DNA of 64,000 nt from Archegozetes longisetosus (taxonomy: Eukaryota > Arthropoda > Arachnida > Sarcoptiformes > Trhypochthoniidae), in contig JAEMBT020000009.1 in NCBI GenBank assembly GCA_018873245.2, positions 5,008,242-5,072,241 of the forward strand, written 5' to 3'. This document shows, piece after piece, positions 11,642 to 22,998 of the stretch. The translations under genes were made by a program, and so were the position numbers. The notes under the pieces are model-generated. The model was not told where the DNA came from. It made no database searches and saw only the letters and a program-made list of their open reading frames with translations. Every line of letters begins with the position of its first letter. The stretch's first letter is position 1.

Positions 11642-12382
11642 TTATAAAGAATTTGACAACCCAGGATGTTTTCTACTTAAGTGTGATTCTAACTCATGTT
11701 TAGTTATGAATGCCTTATTACAAGTCGTGGCATTGCATTTGAATCGCTTCTCATCGTGTCTTTTCAAATGTTGTTTTAAGGATGGTTTAGTTCCAAACGA
11801 TTTTCCGCAACCTCTGAAAATGCAAGTATAAGATTTAACAGATGTACTTGAACCCAACCTTCGGTTCGATTGGGATCTAAGCAAATAAAGTTGTTGAGTT
11901 CGCTTTTCTCTAGTTAGTACATCAACTGATGTATTATCCAAATTATTAGTTGAGTCCTCATTTAAGTCCATTTCATTGCTGCCTACAGAAACATCCGAAT
12001 CCGTTAAATCAATAAATTCTATGAAATACGTAAAGAACACTGAAATTGACAAACTATTTGAAATGACAGCAGAGCTCCCATAAATACCTCTAAGGCCATC
12101 AGATTTATCATCTAACTCTTTCTTTACTAAGAGTTTATCATTAGAACTAGTTTTCTTCAACTTTTGAATAATTGCTCTTAAAACGATTTTCTGGTACAGT
12201 TTTATGTCGACCATTTCTTTAAAGTCCCTTTCGAAATCAATAAATAGCAAAGACTGTACTGTCTTAAATCCATATTTTTTAACCATTAGTTTGATCGTTT
12301 CAGGTGTGATTTCTTCGTAAAGACTTAAATAGTAGGACAATGACATATTCATATCGACTGAATTCTTCATATTTTGCTCCAT
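11642..12382 (-). CDS. Two-finger C2H2 zinc-finger protein
   Basis: The frame extends back to 12442, but the first ATG in it is at 12382 (MEQNMKNS...). The N-terminal half is helical and acidic/basic with no known domain. The middle has FIDLTDSDVS, which resembles a SUMO-interacting motif. The C-terminus has two C2H2 fingers: YTCIFRGCGKSFG..LKQHLKRH and FKCNATTCNKAF..LESHLSRKH. Transcription-factor-like DNA binding is inferred from the fingers. The stretch that would encode GIYGSSAVISNSLSISVFF looks intron-like (gtatttatggg ... tttcag, 48 or 69 bases, both multiples of three), so the real protein may lack these residues. No named ortholog recognised. Confidence 0.65.
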   Translation of the reverse strand: MEQNMKNSVDMNMSLSYYLSLYEEITPETIKLMVKKYGFKTVQSLLFIDFERDFKEMVDIKLYQKIVLRAIIQKLKKTSSNDKLLVKKELDDKSDGLRGIYGSSAVISNSLSISVFFTYFIEFIDLTDSDVSVGSNEMDLNEDSTNNLDNTSVDVLTREKRTQQLYLLRSQSNRRLGSSTSVKSYTCIFRGCGKSFGTKPSLKQHLKRHDEKRFKCNATTCNKAFITKHELESHLSRKHPGLSNSL

Positions 12383-12545
12383 TTTTGGTATCTGTATATT
12401 TGCATATGGATGAGAAAAATTGTTACACTTAAATAATGCCACGATGAATTAACGACTCAGTTATTTTTGCTGATATTATTATCACTACAAATGAATCAAT
12501 AACATAAACATTCGCACGTTGAAACGCATTAAACATAACGAGCCG

Positions 12546-12676
12546 TACTCTGAGTTGTGTTGTGTTTTAAGCTTGATCTCGACTCAAATAACAGTCAGGT
12601 TAGACTTGGTGCTATCGAAATTTATATTTCAAGTTTAACTTGAATCGAGATCGAGCTTAAAACTGAACTCAGAATA
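12546..12676. repeat. Foldback, ~130 bp
   Basis: The arms CTCTGAGTT...TTTTAAGCTTGATCTCGA and TCGAGATCGAGCTTAAAA...AACTCAGA are inverted around a core of about 50 bases. It is a short MITE-like palindrome just upstream of the zinc-finger gene. Confidence 0.7.
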
Positions 12677-15443
12677 TGATTCAACAAATACTAGATTTTC
12701 AAAAAAACTTCTCAATTGAAGAGCCGTAAGAGTAATGGGGAAATTCAAGCCTTATTTATTATCACCCACAGTAGTGAATACAATTCTCAATTAGGAATCG
12801 CACTTGCTATCAAAGACTAAGTTTATATATTATCAATTAAGTTATTGACTATTAAAACGACAGCAATGGATGAAAGCGAATGACTCTTTTCCTATTTCCG
12901 CTATCTTCTCAATTGATTGTGAACTGTTGTAAATCTCATTCTTCACTCATGATTTATGTTTAAAGCTCAGGTTTGGGCCTTCATTAGTACGTGATTTTGC
13001 TTTAAAAGTGAACTTCATTTTACAACAACGTGGAGATAAATTCCAAAAGACTTTAAACAGATCTATTAATAAAAAATCTAAATAGGAAATAATCCTCATG
13101 TTATCAAACGTTATCTAAAATAAAAAGTTCCATGTTTATTTTGTTTTTTCGGTACTCTAAGTTAGTGAGGCACACTCTCGACGCTCACGCTCGGGTGGAA
13201 ATTGGCGCTCGCTTTTTCGAGGCACTCGAGCGCCGAGCGTTTACTGAGCATCAAGTCAGCAAAGTTCATGAATTGAAAGGTTTTTTCAACACAAAATTTA
13301 TTTCAGCTGTAATTTTATCTGCATATAAATGCGATTTCGTAAATATGATACTCACTGATTGAAAAACATTCATACAAATACTTTAGTTTAAAAGCTGATG
13401 TCATATAAACGAAATGTTTATATTTGAAGATATGTGAACACGTCTAGTTTCAGACTCAAAAAGTCGTCAGACACCACAGTAGATATTCGATCCTTTAATA
13501 CTGGTTGTGAATCTCCGGAGGTAAAGGTTTATAAGAAGATGATAGAAAGATATGATAAAAATCTTTAAAATTTTCTCATACTTTATAGTATATGTATTGG
13601 CATGTCAATTTATAAGTATAGTGGTTTTCAGTTTTATTCAATAAAATTACTTATTTTTCAGACAAATCACAGGAATAGTTTTCTGTGTGATTTTTCTTAT
13701 GTGGACACAAACGCATAGATTTTCAGCAGCAAACTACTAAATATAGTTTGAGAAAAATCGCTTGTTTGAAGTATAGTTTTTATTTAGAGAGTTATTGTTG
13801 TATAAATAAGATAACACTTTATCTTTCATTTCAACACTGATAGGGTGACCGAACTGATGTTTTTAATGCCATAAATCCACATAAAACTTATATTCTACAA
13901 GTAATATCAATACATGTTTCGGTTACTTATTTACCTGATTTCAGGCAGATATGATGAGAAAAATACTCAATTATTTTGTTTTATTAATCATGAACGTTTA
14001 CTTTATCTCAAACTTAGTAGCATTATATTGAAAATATTAGAAAATCTAGAAGACTTGCGATTTTGAGAACCAGACACGAGTAGTAGAGTAATCATTGCAC
14101 AACAAAAACATATCTATATAATAAAATACTTAAATGCTCTTTCTGTGTGACCAGTCAAAAGCTTTCTTTGTGGTCATCGCAGAGGAATAGTCTGATATAA
14201 ATTTTTTCTATTAGGAATAAATATTCCTCCTAATAATAGAGTGATAAATATTTATATTGTTAATGTTATCGTTCTCTGCAAGATATTCGATATCAAAAAG
14301 AAATTTTAAATGGAATAACAATTTTAGATTTTTTTCGACAACTTTGTCAAAATTATTGTTTTATAAATTCAGTTACCTGAAAACTATTAAAATTGGTCTC
14401 AGAAAGTCGTGAATCGTATAAAACTGAAAGAGATTTGACAAATATTTTGCTTTACAAATAAAAGATTTTCATCTCTAAATGATTTATGACATTTTTCGAA
14501 GTTTCATCCATATTCTAAGACAGAAAAAATTATTTTGTGAAATATTTTAAGCGAGAAAATAACTTAATTTCCAGATTTTAAACTTTCTTTTTTCAACAGC
14601 ATATATTTATAGTGAAGTTATCAAATGTCAAAAAGAAGTTCGGAGAATAAGGTTTTATTATAACCGGAATTCACAATGAACGATGACATAGAAAATATTT
14701 ACTATAAAATCCTATTTCAAAATATTCACTCTTTAACAGCTATATAAGAGTTGAGCTGATTCACAATAAGCACAAACATAAACCGGTAATTTCGAGAATC
14801 CATGCCATAATATTTGATGACATTTTACAAGCTTCAGAAGAGTTCACTATGACTGAATACTACTTACACTATATGTGCGCTCATACACGTTCACATTAAT
14901 CAGATTTTCATTATAAGCCGGTTCGCTATAACTGGGATAGACTTTACGTAGTGAGTGTTTCATAACAAAGTGAAACTAATTAAAAGAATTGAAGTACTAT
15001 TAAAGCAAATCAGTATGTCATACAGCTTAATAATCATCTAATTCAAGTTTTATAGAGAGGTATTGTATTACTATCATTAAATTATAAGTCGTATCTTATA
15101 AAAATCATATTAATGGGAATTTTATTAAAAATTCAGAAATATCCGTTCAAACAATCAGAATTGATAATCAGCAATGCTTCATCTATTTCGCGCGTTTTAT
15201 ACATAAACTCTTGACTATTCGACAAAATTGTGAATAACAGACAGATAAAATACATTTGTGTATTCCTAATTAAATATCGATTTCATCTAATTTTCTTAAC
15301 TGAAATTAATCGAAATGGATTTAGAAATACTTCAACCGATAGATGGAATTATGACAGAAATTGAGCTTTTCAGAAATGTGTTAATTTTCATCTCTGCTGT
15401 AATAAATATTTTTAACAAACAATTTATTGATTAAAATTGAGTT
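12677..15443. other. Long stretch without a gene; one CG-rich island
   Basis: Stops are frequent in all frames. 13160-13260 is strikingly GC- and CpG-rich against its surroundings (GACGCTCACGCTCGGG, GCGCTCGC, GCACTCGAGCGCCGAGCG). It looks like a piece of foreign or element-terminal DNA rather than a gene; the open frame over it has no domain. 14650-14940 has weak pogo-like end sequences (ATAACCGG, CTATAACTGGG). Confidence 0.5.
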
Positions 15444-15590
15444 ACAGTAAAACCTGCCTAACATGAACAATAAGTTAAATAGTTTTCAAAACAATAAAAA
15501 ATAAGTGTTATTTTTCAATGGGTTTATTTATTATGTTTTTGCAAAATATTTGAATATATGTGAGAGTTAGAAAGGTTCTACTGTATTTCT
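15444..15590. repeat. Pogo-like MITE, ~147 bp
   Basis: The ends CAGTAAAACCT and AGGTTCTACTG are inverted and each is flanked by TA, the duplication expected of Tc1/mariner/pogo elements. Non-coding interior. Related CAGTAAAACCTCC ends occur at 7009 and at 29016. Confidence 0.65.
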
Positions 15591-16136
15591 AAATCTTTTA
15601 TTCTCTTTTAACATATTACATCTTGATTATGTAAGATCCTGAAACAAAAGATTACTTCATAAGTCCTCATATAAGGTCGAGATTCACCTAAGAGCTTATT
15701 ATAATATGCTAGAACCGGGAAATCCTTGTTTCATATGAATGTTTTTGACATCGAGTGATATATAAATAGGTTCATCAAATTAATACTCAAATCGAGAATT
15801 GCAACATGGGGGCTCCTACAATAAATATCAATTTATTAAAATAGGTTATTGTTGGCTCAGTTATGAGTCAAACTCGAGTTGTCTGACCATGAGGCTAAGA
15901 TTTGACCCTTAATAATAAGATCTTAAAAAGAGTATATAAAAAATGCATATTTTGGTTTTTGGTTTGTACTGATAGCATTCACATGCTTTACATGTTTTCT
16001 TGTCGTAAAGTAGTTTCTGTGTTTTCATTTAAATAACACAATTGAAAGTTGTGATTACAAACACTTATTTAATATACTCAAATACTTCAAGGTTAAAAAG
16101 CTATTAGTCTTGTGGAAGATATGTTGGTATAAGTTA

Positions 16137-17069
16137 TCAGGGGTTGAGTTAAGTGTCCGGACTATAATATCTTTAAAGATATTTAATGAAAATAAAATTT
16201 GAACAAATGATTAGTGAATATATTCGCCTCCAGTCTGGTTCACCAGCGCCCACCTCAGTGGGAGGCGTCCAATACCAGTAGCGGGAACAATTCAGATTTA
16301 TTTCATCTATAACTTATAAGCCATTTCAAGTTCATCCGAAGTATTGAATCTTTTAGCTTTACTAGGCCTCTTTATTCTATATATGCCTCGTAATCGCACG
16401 GTTTCAAATCAGGACTATAAGGCAGGTGTTTCAATCCCTCCCATCGATGTCTCACAAAAAGTTCTTCAACTTTCGAATGTTTATGGGGTCTTGCGTTGTC
16501 ATCGAGTATTATTGGTCTATGAGAATCGCAATCGTTTTATCGCTGGGAGTATTACTTAACTCAAAAAATCAAGATAAATTTCAAAATTGACATTTGTATT
16601 TCTCGCTAAAATGTGTAACCCAATACCCGATTTTTATGAAAGGCCACTATCATCATCTGCTTCCAATCTTGTATTGTTGCTCTTACTTTTGTAGGCCCGG
16701 GATACAAATTACGAGCGCTAGCATTATTTGAAATTTATGATTTTTCAAATCGATATACTTACGGTGGTTCTTCAGGGAGGTGATATTGACGAGATACCCA
16801 GTTATCCTTAGGGTCATAGTATTTGAGCCATGGCTATAATTCTATCTAGCATTCCATGGTTACTGTTGTATTTTTCAAGGTGTCCAGTATAAATATGAGC
16901 GTGAATTTAATATTTTACTCGTATATTTAATAATTAAAAGTGTTTAAATTGCAAGCAATCACATCGTTCAGTATATTTTACTCTAATGTGCAATAATATT
17001 TCATAAACATGTTTACTACTCTTGTAATCTCTGTAATATGATAGCCCTGATACTTAACTCAACCCCTGA
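16137..17069 (-). mobile_element. Dead mariner element, 933 bp
   Basis: The inverted ends TCAGGGGTTGAGTTAAGT and ACTTAACTCAACCCCTGA are each flanked by TA (16135-16136 and 17070-17071). On the minus strand at about 16380-16560 the sequence reads IILDDNARPHKHSKVEELF and then LPYSPDLKPCDYEAY. These are the second and third catalytic blocks of a mariner-type DDD transposase. The rest of the transposase is frameshifted or lost, so the element is not autonomous. A partial copy of the 7521-8036 MITE family (16216-16290) sits inside it. Confidence 0.85.
16216..16290. repeat. Solo arm of the 7521-8036 MITE family
   Basis: GTGAATATATTCGCCTCC followed by GTCTGGTT and, 40 bases on, ACCAGTAGCGGG matches the arm at 7611-7680. 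It lies inside the mariner element, so it inserted after that element arrived. Confidence 0.6.
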
Positions 17070-18728
17070 TAATATTTTTCTAAAGCCTGACTGATATAAT
17101 ATTGATAAAATATATTATACGCAACAACTAACGCCTCCCGAGTTTCGAGTAATTTAAATCTTAATATTAATTTAACGAAATTTCTTTGTGAAGAAAGAAT
17201 CAGTGGGAGATGAAGCTTCGTCTACTTCATTGGTTTTGAGCTGAAACTTAAATTCATTCGTTAATTTTTCGAGATTTTCGAACCAAGCAGACTAGCAGAT
17301 ATTTTATTTTTTCTCGATAATGGTTTGTTTACGGTACATGTTATTAACGAGATAATTATCGGCATAGCTTGTAGATATCTCTTATGTACTCATTTATGTA
17401 GAATTTTGGTAAAGAGTTAAAGTTGATTTTCGGACAATTTTTCATCGATATTGTCTGCGATTTCATCTGCTCATTTGCTCGGAACAACAGTTAATGTTGG
17501 ACTCAGAATAAGTTATAGACAGTTAATGCATGAAATTGATGTTCAAAATCCCTGGTCGATTAGTCTATTCGAATCGAAAGTACATTATTAAGACTTGAAC
17601 TTTCGTTCTTTTATGTAAAATTCATTACTAATAACCAATTTAAATGTTAAGAAAAATTTGTTAGTCATTTTTATGAAGTTGTCAGTTTCGACTACTTTCA
17701 AGAATGTCTCACTTTTTAACCGCAAATAAAAGGAGAGTTCTGCAGCTCCATAGACCTCGACCCTCACCTTCGATTTTGTTAATATTTTATATACTGATAA
17801 AAAGTTAAAATTAATGCCAATTTCCTCTTATGACCTTAAGCCCCAACCCATATTTAAATGTACTAGAAGTTTTCAATGCTTAAAAATTCAATTACAAGAA
17901 AACCGTTGAAGATCTTTAGAAAATTTTTTCACTAAAAATATCAATATAATCTATAATTTTCACGACCAAAGTATAATTTTCTTATCTAAAGAATAAATTT
18001 TTATGGTGTGAAAAAAATTCAAAATTTTTTAAATATGGTGCCCTAAAAGACTCAAGTAAAATGTCAAATTGAGATCTACTAGTGAACTTCACTTTCATTA
18101 AACAGCATGTTGGGTCATTTGGGGCGCTATAGTTAAAAGGCGGAAGTCTTTCAATAATATTCTCAATCGTTTTTTTGGAGGTGAGTATTTGAAATATTTT
18201 AAAGATTAAATTTTACTCAAAATCTTATTCAAACATAAAGTTTCTGTTAAAAATACATTGATCATTCTCTTGCAATGAATTTTTGAATGTCTAAACTCTG
18301 AAAATTCAAACGATTTTGACGTCAAAAATTAATATATAAACTACTTTCAATTTTGACCAGACTCAATTAAATGAAATTCATAATAGAGTTTCCAAAAGTA
18401 GACTGATTTTATTTTATAAACAATTAATTTATACATATATATGGGGCTGGAGTCAATATCACTTTGGAACTCCTCTATGCAAACATTCAATGAGTATTTC
18501 ATTTTGCATAAGTATTTTTACAACGCATTAAACTGAGTAAATATTTATTTCTACCGTATTTTCGATATCTTTAAAATTGATAAATAGTAACAATCTCAAA
18601 ATGCTATAGAAACAAGAGATAAAAAGGTTGAAAACACTTTTCAATAATAATATATGTAAATATTTGACACTATTTTTACTGTTTATCAAGACTTTAAAAT
18701 TAGGAAAAGACTGAAGATTTTCAATAAG
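17070..18728. other. Upstream region of the RCC1-kinase gene; no gene seen
   Basis: AT-rich with no long frames or paired repeats. The promoter and any 5' untranslated exon of the 18729 gene should lie here, but I cannot place them. Confidence 0.5.
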
Positions 18729-21137
18729 ATGAATGATTATTTTAAGGATAATGTTAAACTTTCATTTGCTTCTCGATTGAGTATAATAATAGTTACAACA
18801 GATGATAGAGTCTATGAATTTAAAAGAAGTGACTCGAACCATAATAAAAATACGTTACTAGCAATAAGTAACGACAAGTCATATGCTGCGTCATTAATAG
18901 AGAAATCAATTATTAAGGAATTATGCTATAAAGAAGTCATTGATTTCAAGAATAGTTGGTTTCACACGATTGCACGTACTCTTGATGGAAAAGTTTATAG
19001 TTGGGGTTGGAATAGATATGGATTGTTAGGAAATGGAATAAACGGGAACGAAATCACTGAGTCAGAATTAAATCATTATATAAGTGACAAACATATTATT
19101 GATATTTGCTGTGGTTATTGTCATTCACTTGCATTAACAACTGATGGTGATGTCTATGCCTGGGGTTACAATGAAGAAGGACAGGTTGGGAATGGAAAAA
19201 GTTGTATTGGAAATGGGAAGAATGGTAACTATGAATGTCAATTAATACCATATCATGTGAAAAAATTCAACGGGGAGAAAGTTAAAGCAATCGCATGTGG
19301 TTTTCGTCATTCAATGGCATTGACAGAAAATGGAAATGTTTACAGTTGGGGCGATAATAGATACGGTCAGCTTGGGATTGGAATACAAGGAATATGTAGT
19401 TCACCAAGAAAAATAAAGATTCATGGAGTTATCATCGATAAAATCAGTTGTGGTGAAGTTCACAGTTTATTATTATCACATGATGGAGATATTTATGTGT
19501 TTGGTAGTAATAGAGGAAAATCAAAATATGAAAAGAAAATAATTACTCCTGAAAAGTTGATTCAGTCAAATAAATTCATTGATATCGCATCATACTATGA
19601 TCACAATATTTCAGTTGCATTTTCTGAAACTGGTTTGTATTTTATTTGGGGGATATATTGTCAACAAGTTATGACTGAGCCAAGAGAAACTAACTTCGAT
19701 TCATTTAATGACGTTTTTGAGAATTTTTATCAAATAACTTATAAACCGATAAAGGGAAGAGTTATTTCACTCGCCGACAATTCCATGCGAAACAAATGGT
19801 ACGCATTTTATTTTAAAGAAATTGGAATGCTTGGAGAAGGTAATTATGGCCAAGTTTTTAAAGTGAGAGATAAAGTGAATGATCAAGTTCATGTGATCAA
19901 GAAAATCAAATTAATACCTAACAAGGCAAAATCATTTATGAAAGAATTAGAAACTTGTCCGGCTATCAAAAGTTTTCATTTTAAAAACATTATTCAATAC
20001 AAAGATTTATGGCTTGAAAATCATTCAATTTATAATATAAACTATATGCTTTATATTCAAATGGAATTATGCGATAAGACATTGAAACATATTATGAAAG
20101 AAATGAATAAAGATTCAAGTCTTAGAAGAAATAACTGTTTGACTCCATTAGGATACTATATTTCAAGTGAAATGTTTATCGAAATATTGGAGGGTGTTCA
20201 ATATTTGCATAAACATAATATAATTCACAAAAGCCTGAAACCAGAAAATATAATGTTAAAGATCGAATCGAATGGTAGAGTAGGCGTCAAAATAGCAGAT
20301 TTTTATTTAATAGCTATTCACGAATACGCAAAACCAGTGGTGAGTCAAACAATGAATAATGAAATTGAATGCAGAGAACAATCATATACTTCAAATGCTG
20401 AAACTACTAATTATTCGGCTCCAGAAAATCTAAATGAGAAAAATTATCACACGAAATCAGATATATTTAGCTTAGGAATAATCTTCAGAGAATTATTCAA
20501 CATCGATATCAAATGGTTTGACGAAAGCTCAAAAGAAACAAATGTTATTCATTTGGCAAAATCTACTAAATATCGATTGTATGAAAATCATGAAAATAAG
20601 TCACTACTCCTTATGTCTAAATATAGAAATGCGATCGAACTGTTCAAAAGAATGACGCAAAAACACAATTATAGCCAAAGACCTGATTGTGAAAAAATTC
20701 TCAATGAAAAGTATTTTTGGGCTTTGAGGAAAGCTGAAGAATTGGGAGAGGAAAAATTCGATGCAAATCAAGAGTTAAAGAAAGCGTTAAACATCAAAAC
20801 TAGTTTATCGATAGTTGACAAACATTCTAAAACTGAAGAAAAGAGTGAAGGACCTTTGGTTTATACGTATCTACGTTCAAAATTACTTCAATCGAGTGTT
20901 GAACTGGAATCAAAAGTTAAAGAGGACAGAGGTATTGTTGGATTCGCACGTGGTCTCAAACCAAGAAAAGTGATTGGCGCAATAGAAACTGATGGACAGC
21001 TGTTTTATACCATTCAATGGATGGGATCGAGTGATACAGACTTGGTGTCGTCAGAAGTCGCTTCCACCAACTGCCCTGAACTCGTGATTGAGTTCTTGCA
21101 GTCGAAATTGACGTCTATTAGCAATGATAGTTTGTGA
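18729..21137 (+). CDS. RCC1 repeats + eIF2-kinase-like pseudokinase + HP1-type chromo shadow domain, single 802-aa frame
   Basis: One uninterrupted frame from ATG 18729. Residues about 30-330 are RCC1-type propeller repeats (GKVYSWGWNRYGLLGNG, GDVYAWGYNEEGQVGNG, GNVYSWGDNRYGQLGIG). Residues about 363-660 are a kinase fold: glycine loop LGEGNYGQVF (368-377), lysine in VIKKIKL (391/392), and LYIQMELCDKTLKHIM, which resembles PERK/HRI-type eIF2 kinases. The catalytic loop reads IIHKSLKPEN, so the catalytic Asp is Ser502. The DFG motif is DFY (524-526). It is therefore probably a pseudokinase. Residues about 736-798 match an HP1 chromo shadow domain: GFARGLKPRKVIGA, then LFYTIQWMGSSDTDLV and CPELVIEFLQSKL. 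That domain dimerises and binds PxVxL-type partners in heterochromatin. RCC1 plus NEK-like kinase is known (NEK8/9); the chromo shadow end is not a family feature I know of. The last 220 bases are visibly more GC-rich than the rest. Confidence 0.88.
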   Translation: MNDYFKDNVKLSFASRLSIIIVTTDDRVYEFKRSDSNHNKNTLLAISNDKSYAASLIEKSIIKELCYKEVIDFKNSWFHTIARTLDGKVYSWGWNRYGLLGNGINGNEITESELNHYISDKHIIDICCGYCHSLALTTDGDVYAWGYNEEGQVGNGKSCIGNGKNGNYECQLIPYHVKKFNGEKVKAIACGFRHSMALTENGNVYSWGDNRYGQLGIGIQGICSSPRKIKIHGVIIDKISCGEVHSLLLSHDGDIYVFGSNRGKSKYEKKIITPEKLIQSNKFIDIASYYDHNISVAFSETGLYFIWGIYCQQVMTEPRETNFDSFNDVFENFYQITYKPIKGRVISLADNSMRNKWYAFYFKEIGMLGEGNYGQVFKVRDKVNDQVHVIKKIKLIPNKAKSFMKELETCPAIKSFHFKNIIQYKDLWLENHSIYNINYMLYIQMELCDKTLKHIMKEMNKDSSLRRNNCLTPLGYYISSEMFIEILEGVQYLHKHNIIHKSLKPENIMLKIESNGRVGVKIADFYLIAIHEYAKPVVSQTMNNEIECREQSYTSNAETTNYSAPENLNEKNYHTKSDIFSLGIIFRELFNIDIKWFDESSKETNVIHLAKSTKYRLYENHENKSLLLMSKYRNAIELFKRMTQKHNYSQRPDCEKILNEKYFWALRKAEELGEEKFDANQELKKALNIKTSLSIVDKHSKTEEKSEGPLVYTYLRSKLLQSSVELESKVKEDRGIVGFARGLKPRKVIGAIETDGQLFYTIQWMGSSDTDLVSSEVASTNCPELVIEFLQSKLTSISNDSL

Positions 21138-22998
21138 ATTTGAGACAGTTAAGTGAATAAAAGAGCGCGTTGTCAAGTATCAAGTCAATGGCATAGACAG
21201 ATAACTTTAAATGGAGGTCAGGATGAAAATCTCTTGTTAGTCCGAAAACTGGGTACAAAGTACCAAAGAGTGAGCTCTCAGATAAACTTCTTTTTCTAAA
21301 GATATTTTAATAATCTGCTATTCGTTCATTTGCATGAAAACTGGTTTGATAAGTTATGCAATTTATTTTATTTGAAACTCAATCTTGAGTTTGGAACTCA
21401 ACTTTGGAATTTAAATGAGTTATCAATAGTTTTACTTTTATTTTGCTGAAAGACTATATTGCTTCAACCAACAGGAGTTTTCGTTCAATTTAGAATTTTT
21501 GAAAAAAATTGTATCTACGTAAAATTCACTACTGTTGTGAAAATGTATGTGACGATACACGAGTTGAAGATAAGTTCTGGTCAGATAAACGATTTATTCA
21601 TTAGAGAATCGGGCATTTCTACATTTATTAACAATGTTCAAAAAATTCAATTTGTTTCGCTAGAGTATGAAAACTGTGACACAAAATATGTTAACTAGAG
21701 ATTGTTTAAAATCGAAAATCAGTCAAACTACTATCTGAATGGATTACAAACTAATGTCAAAGCGATGAGATTTCACTAAGACTTGATATATTCCTAAGTC
21801 ATAGAGCACCACTATGTGAATAAAATATAATACAATACGATAGAGTTATTTATTTACTCTACAATCAATCTTTCACAGAAAAAATGTTTACGATGTCATA
21901 ACTAATTGCAAAGTTTAATATATTTGAATATTTTTATAATGTTTATAATCAAAACGAATCTATTTGAATATATAATACTTGATGTACTATTTAGAATAAA
22001 CTCATATACACACATTAAAATTGAGTTATCCGATAGCTTTCATGAAAATCTCAGAAGCGTAGATCAGCTTAGGTGAACTTTAAGCTCAGATTTTTGTGCA
22101 AACATGAATCTATACTACCTAAAACTAGACTAAAATTAAGATAATTTGATAAATTTGTGCTGTGAATAAATATTATTGCAGTTTATTTAAAAAATATAAG
22201 GAAAACATTTTGATGTAATCGCGAATACATGAAACCGAGTATCTCATTTATTTTAGAGAAAACTTCACGTATATGTAGGACTGACAATAAACAATTATTT
22301 AGCTATTTTGAATGTACATCTACTGAATTTCAAAAATAAATAAAATCTCTGTCGATGAAATAAAAAGAGGCTCAGAAACCGATCCTCAATGAACATGTAA
22401 GTTATTTTTCTAATAGAGGTGAAATACAGTTAATGAGATCAAACTTTTATTGGTAATCAAGTTTATTCTTCCAAACATAATAACGCCATTACGTTATAGA
22501 TGCTGTACTTGGATTTCGACGATGTGAAGGCGATCAGAGGGTAATCAGAGGTCTATTTCGGTCAGCATAATTTATTCAAGAAATTCAGTTAATTCAGGGG
22601 TTTTATTAGATTAAAAAAAGACAAAACTATATTTTCAAATAAGTGAATAATTAAGTATATAGAACATGACAATTAAAATACATAATTATTTGCATCTAAA
22701 GTGCTTCGATATTCAAACAATTTATCTTCGAATGTTGAATAAGACAAAGTCTAGTCAAAGACTGTCTGACCGAAAGTCGCTTCTTAGTTTCGGCGGCGGT
22801 TATATTCAGTGAAATTCGGTCACTTACTGAAATCGAAGCACAATAATTATAGAGTATTATTGAATAAAAGTGAAGGTGTTGTTTGCTGAATAACACTTAA
22901 ATGTTGTTATAATTCAGATTAAATGAATGAAACATCAATTATCATTAATGATTTGTGTCTGATCTATTCGGTTGTGAGTGAAGACAACAAATAAAATA
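21138..22998. other. Downstream of the chimeric gene; nothing firm
   Basis: A 79-codon frame at 21459-21698 has no recognisable domain and is probably chance. No poly-A tail or target duplication was seen just after 21137, so there is no sign of a recent retrocopy there. Confidence 0.5.

Noticed and set aside
16216..16290. The GAATATATTCGCCTCC...CTGGTT unit considered as a tRNA-derived SINE
   Set aside because: I could not find well-placed A and B boxes, and the complete copy at 7521-8036 has long inverted arms, which fits a MITE instead.
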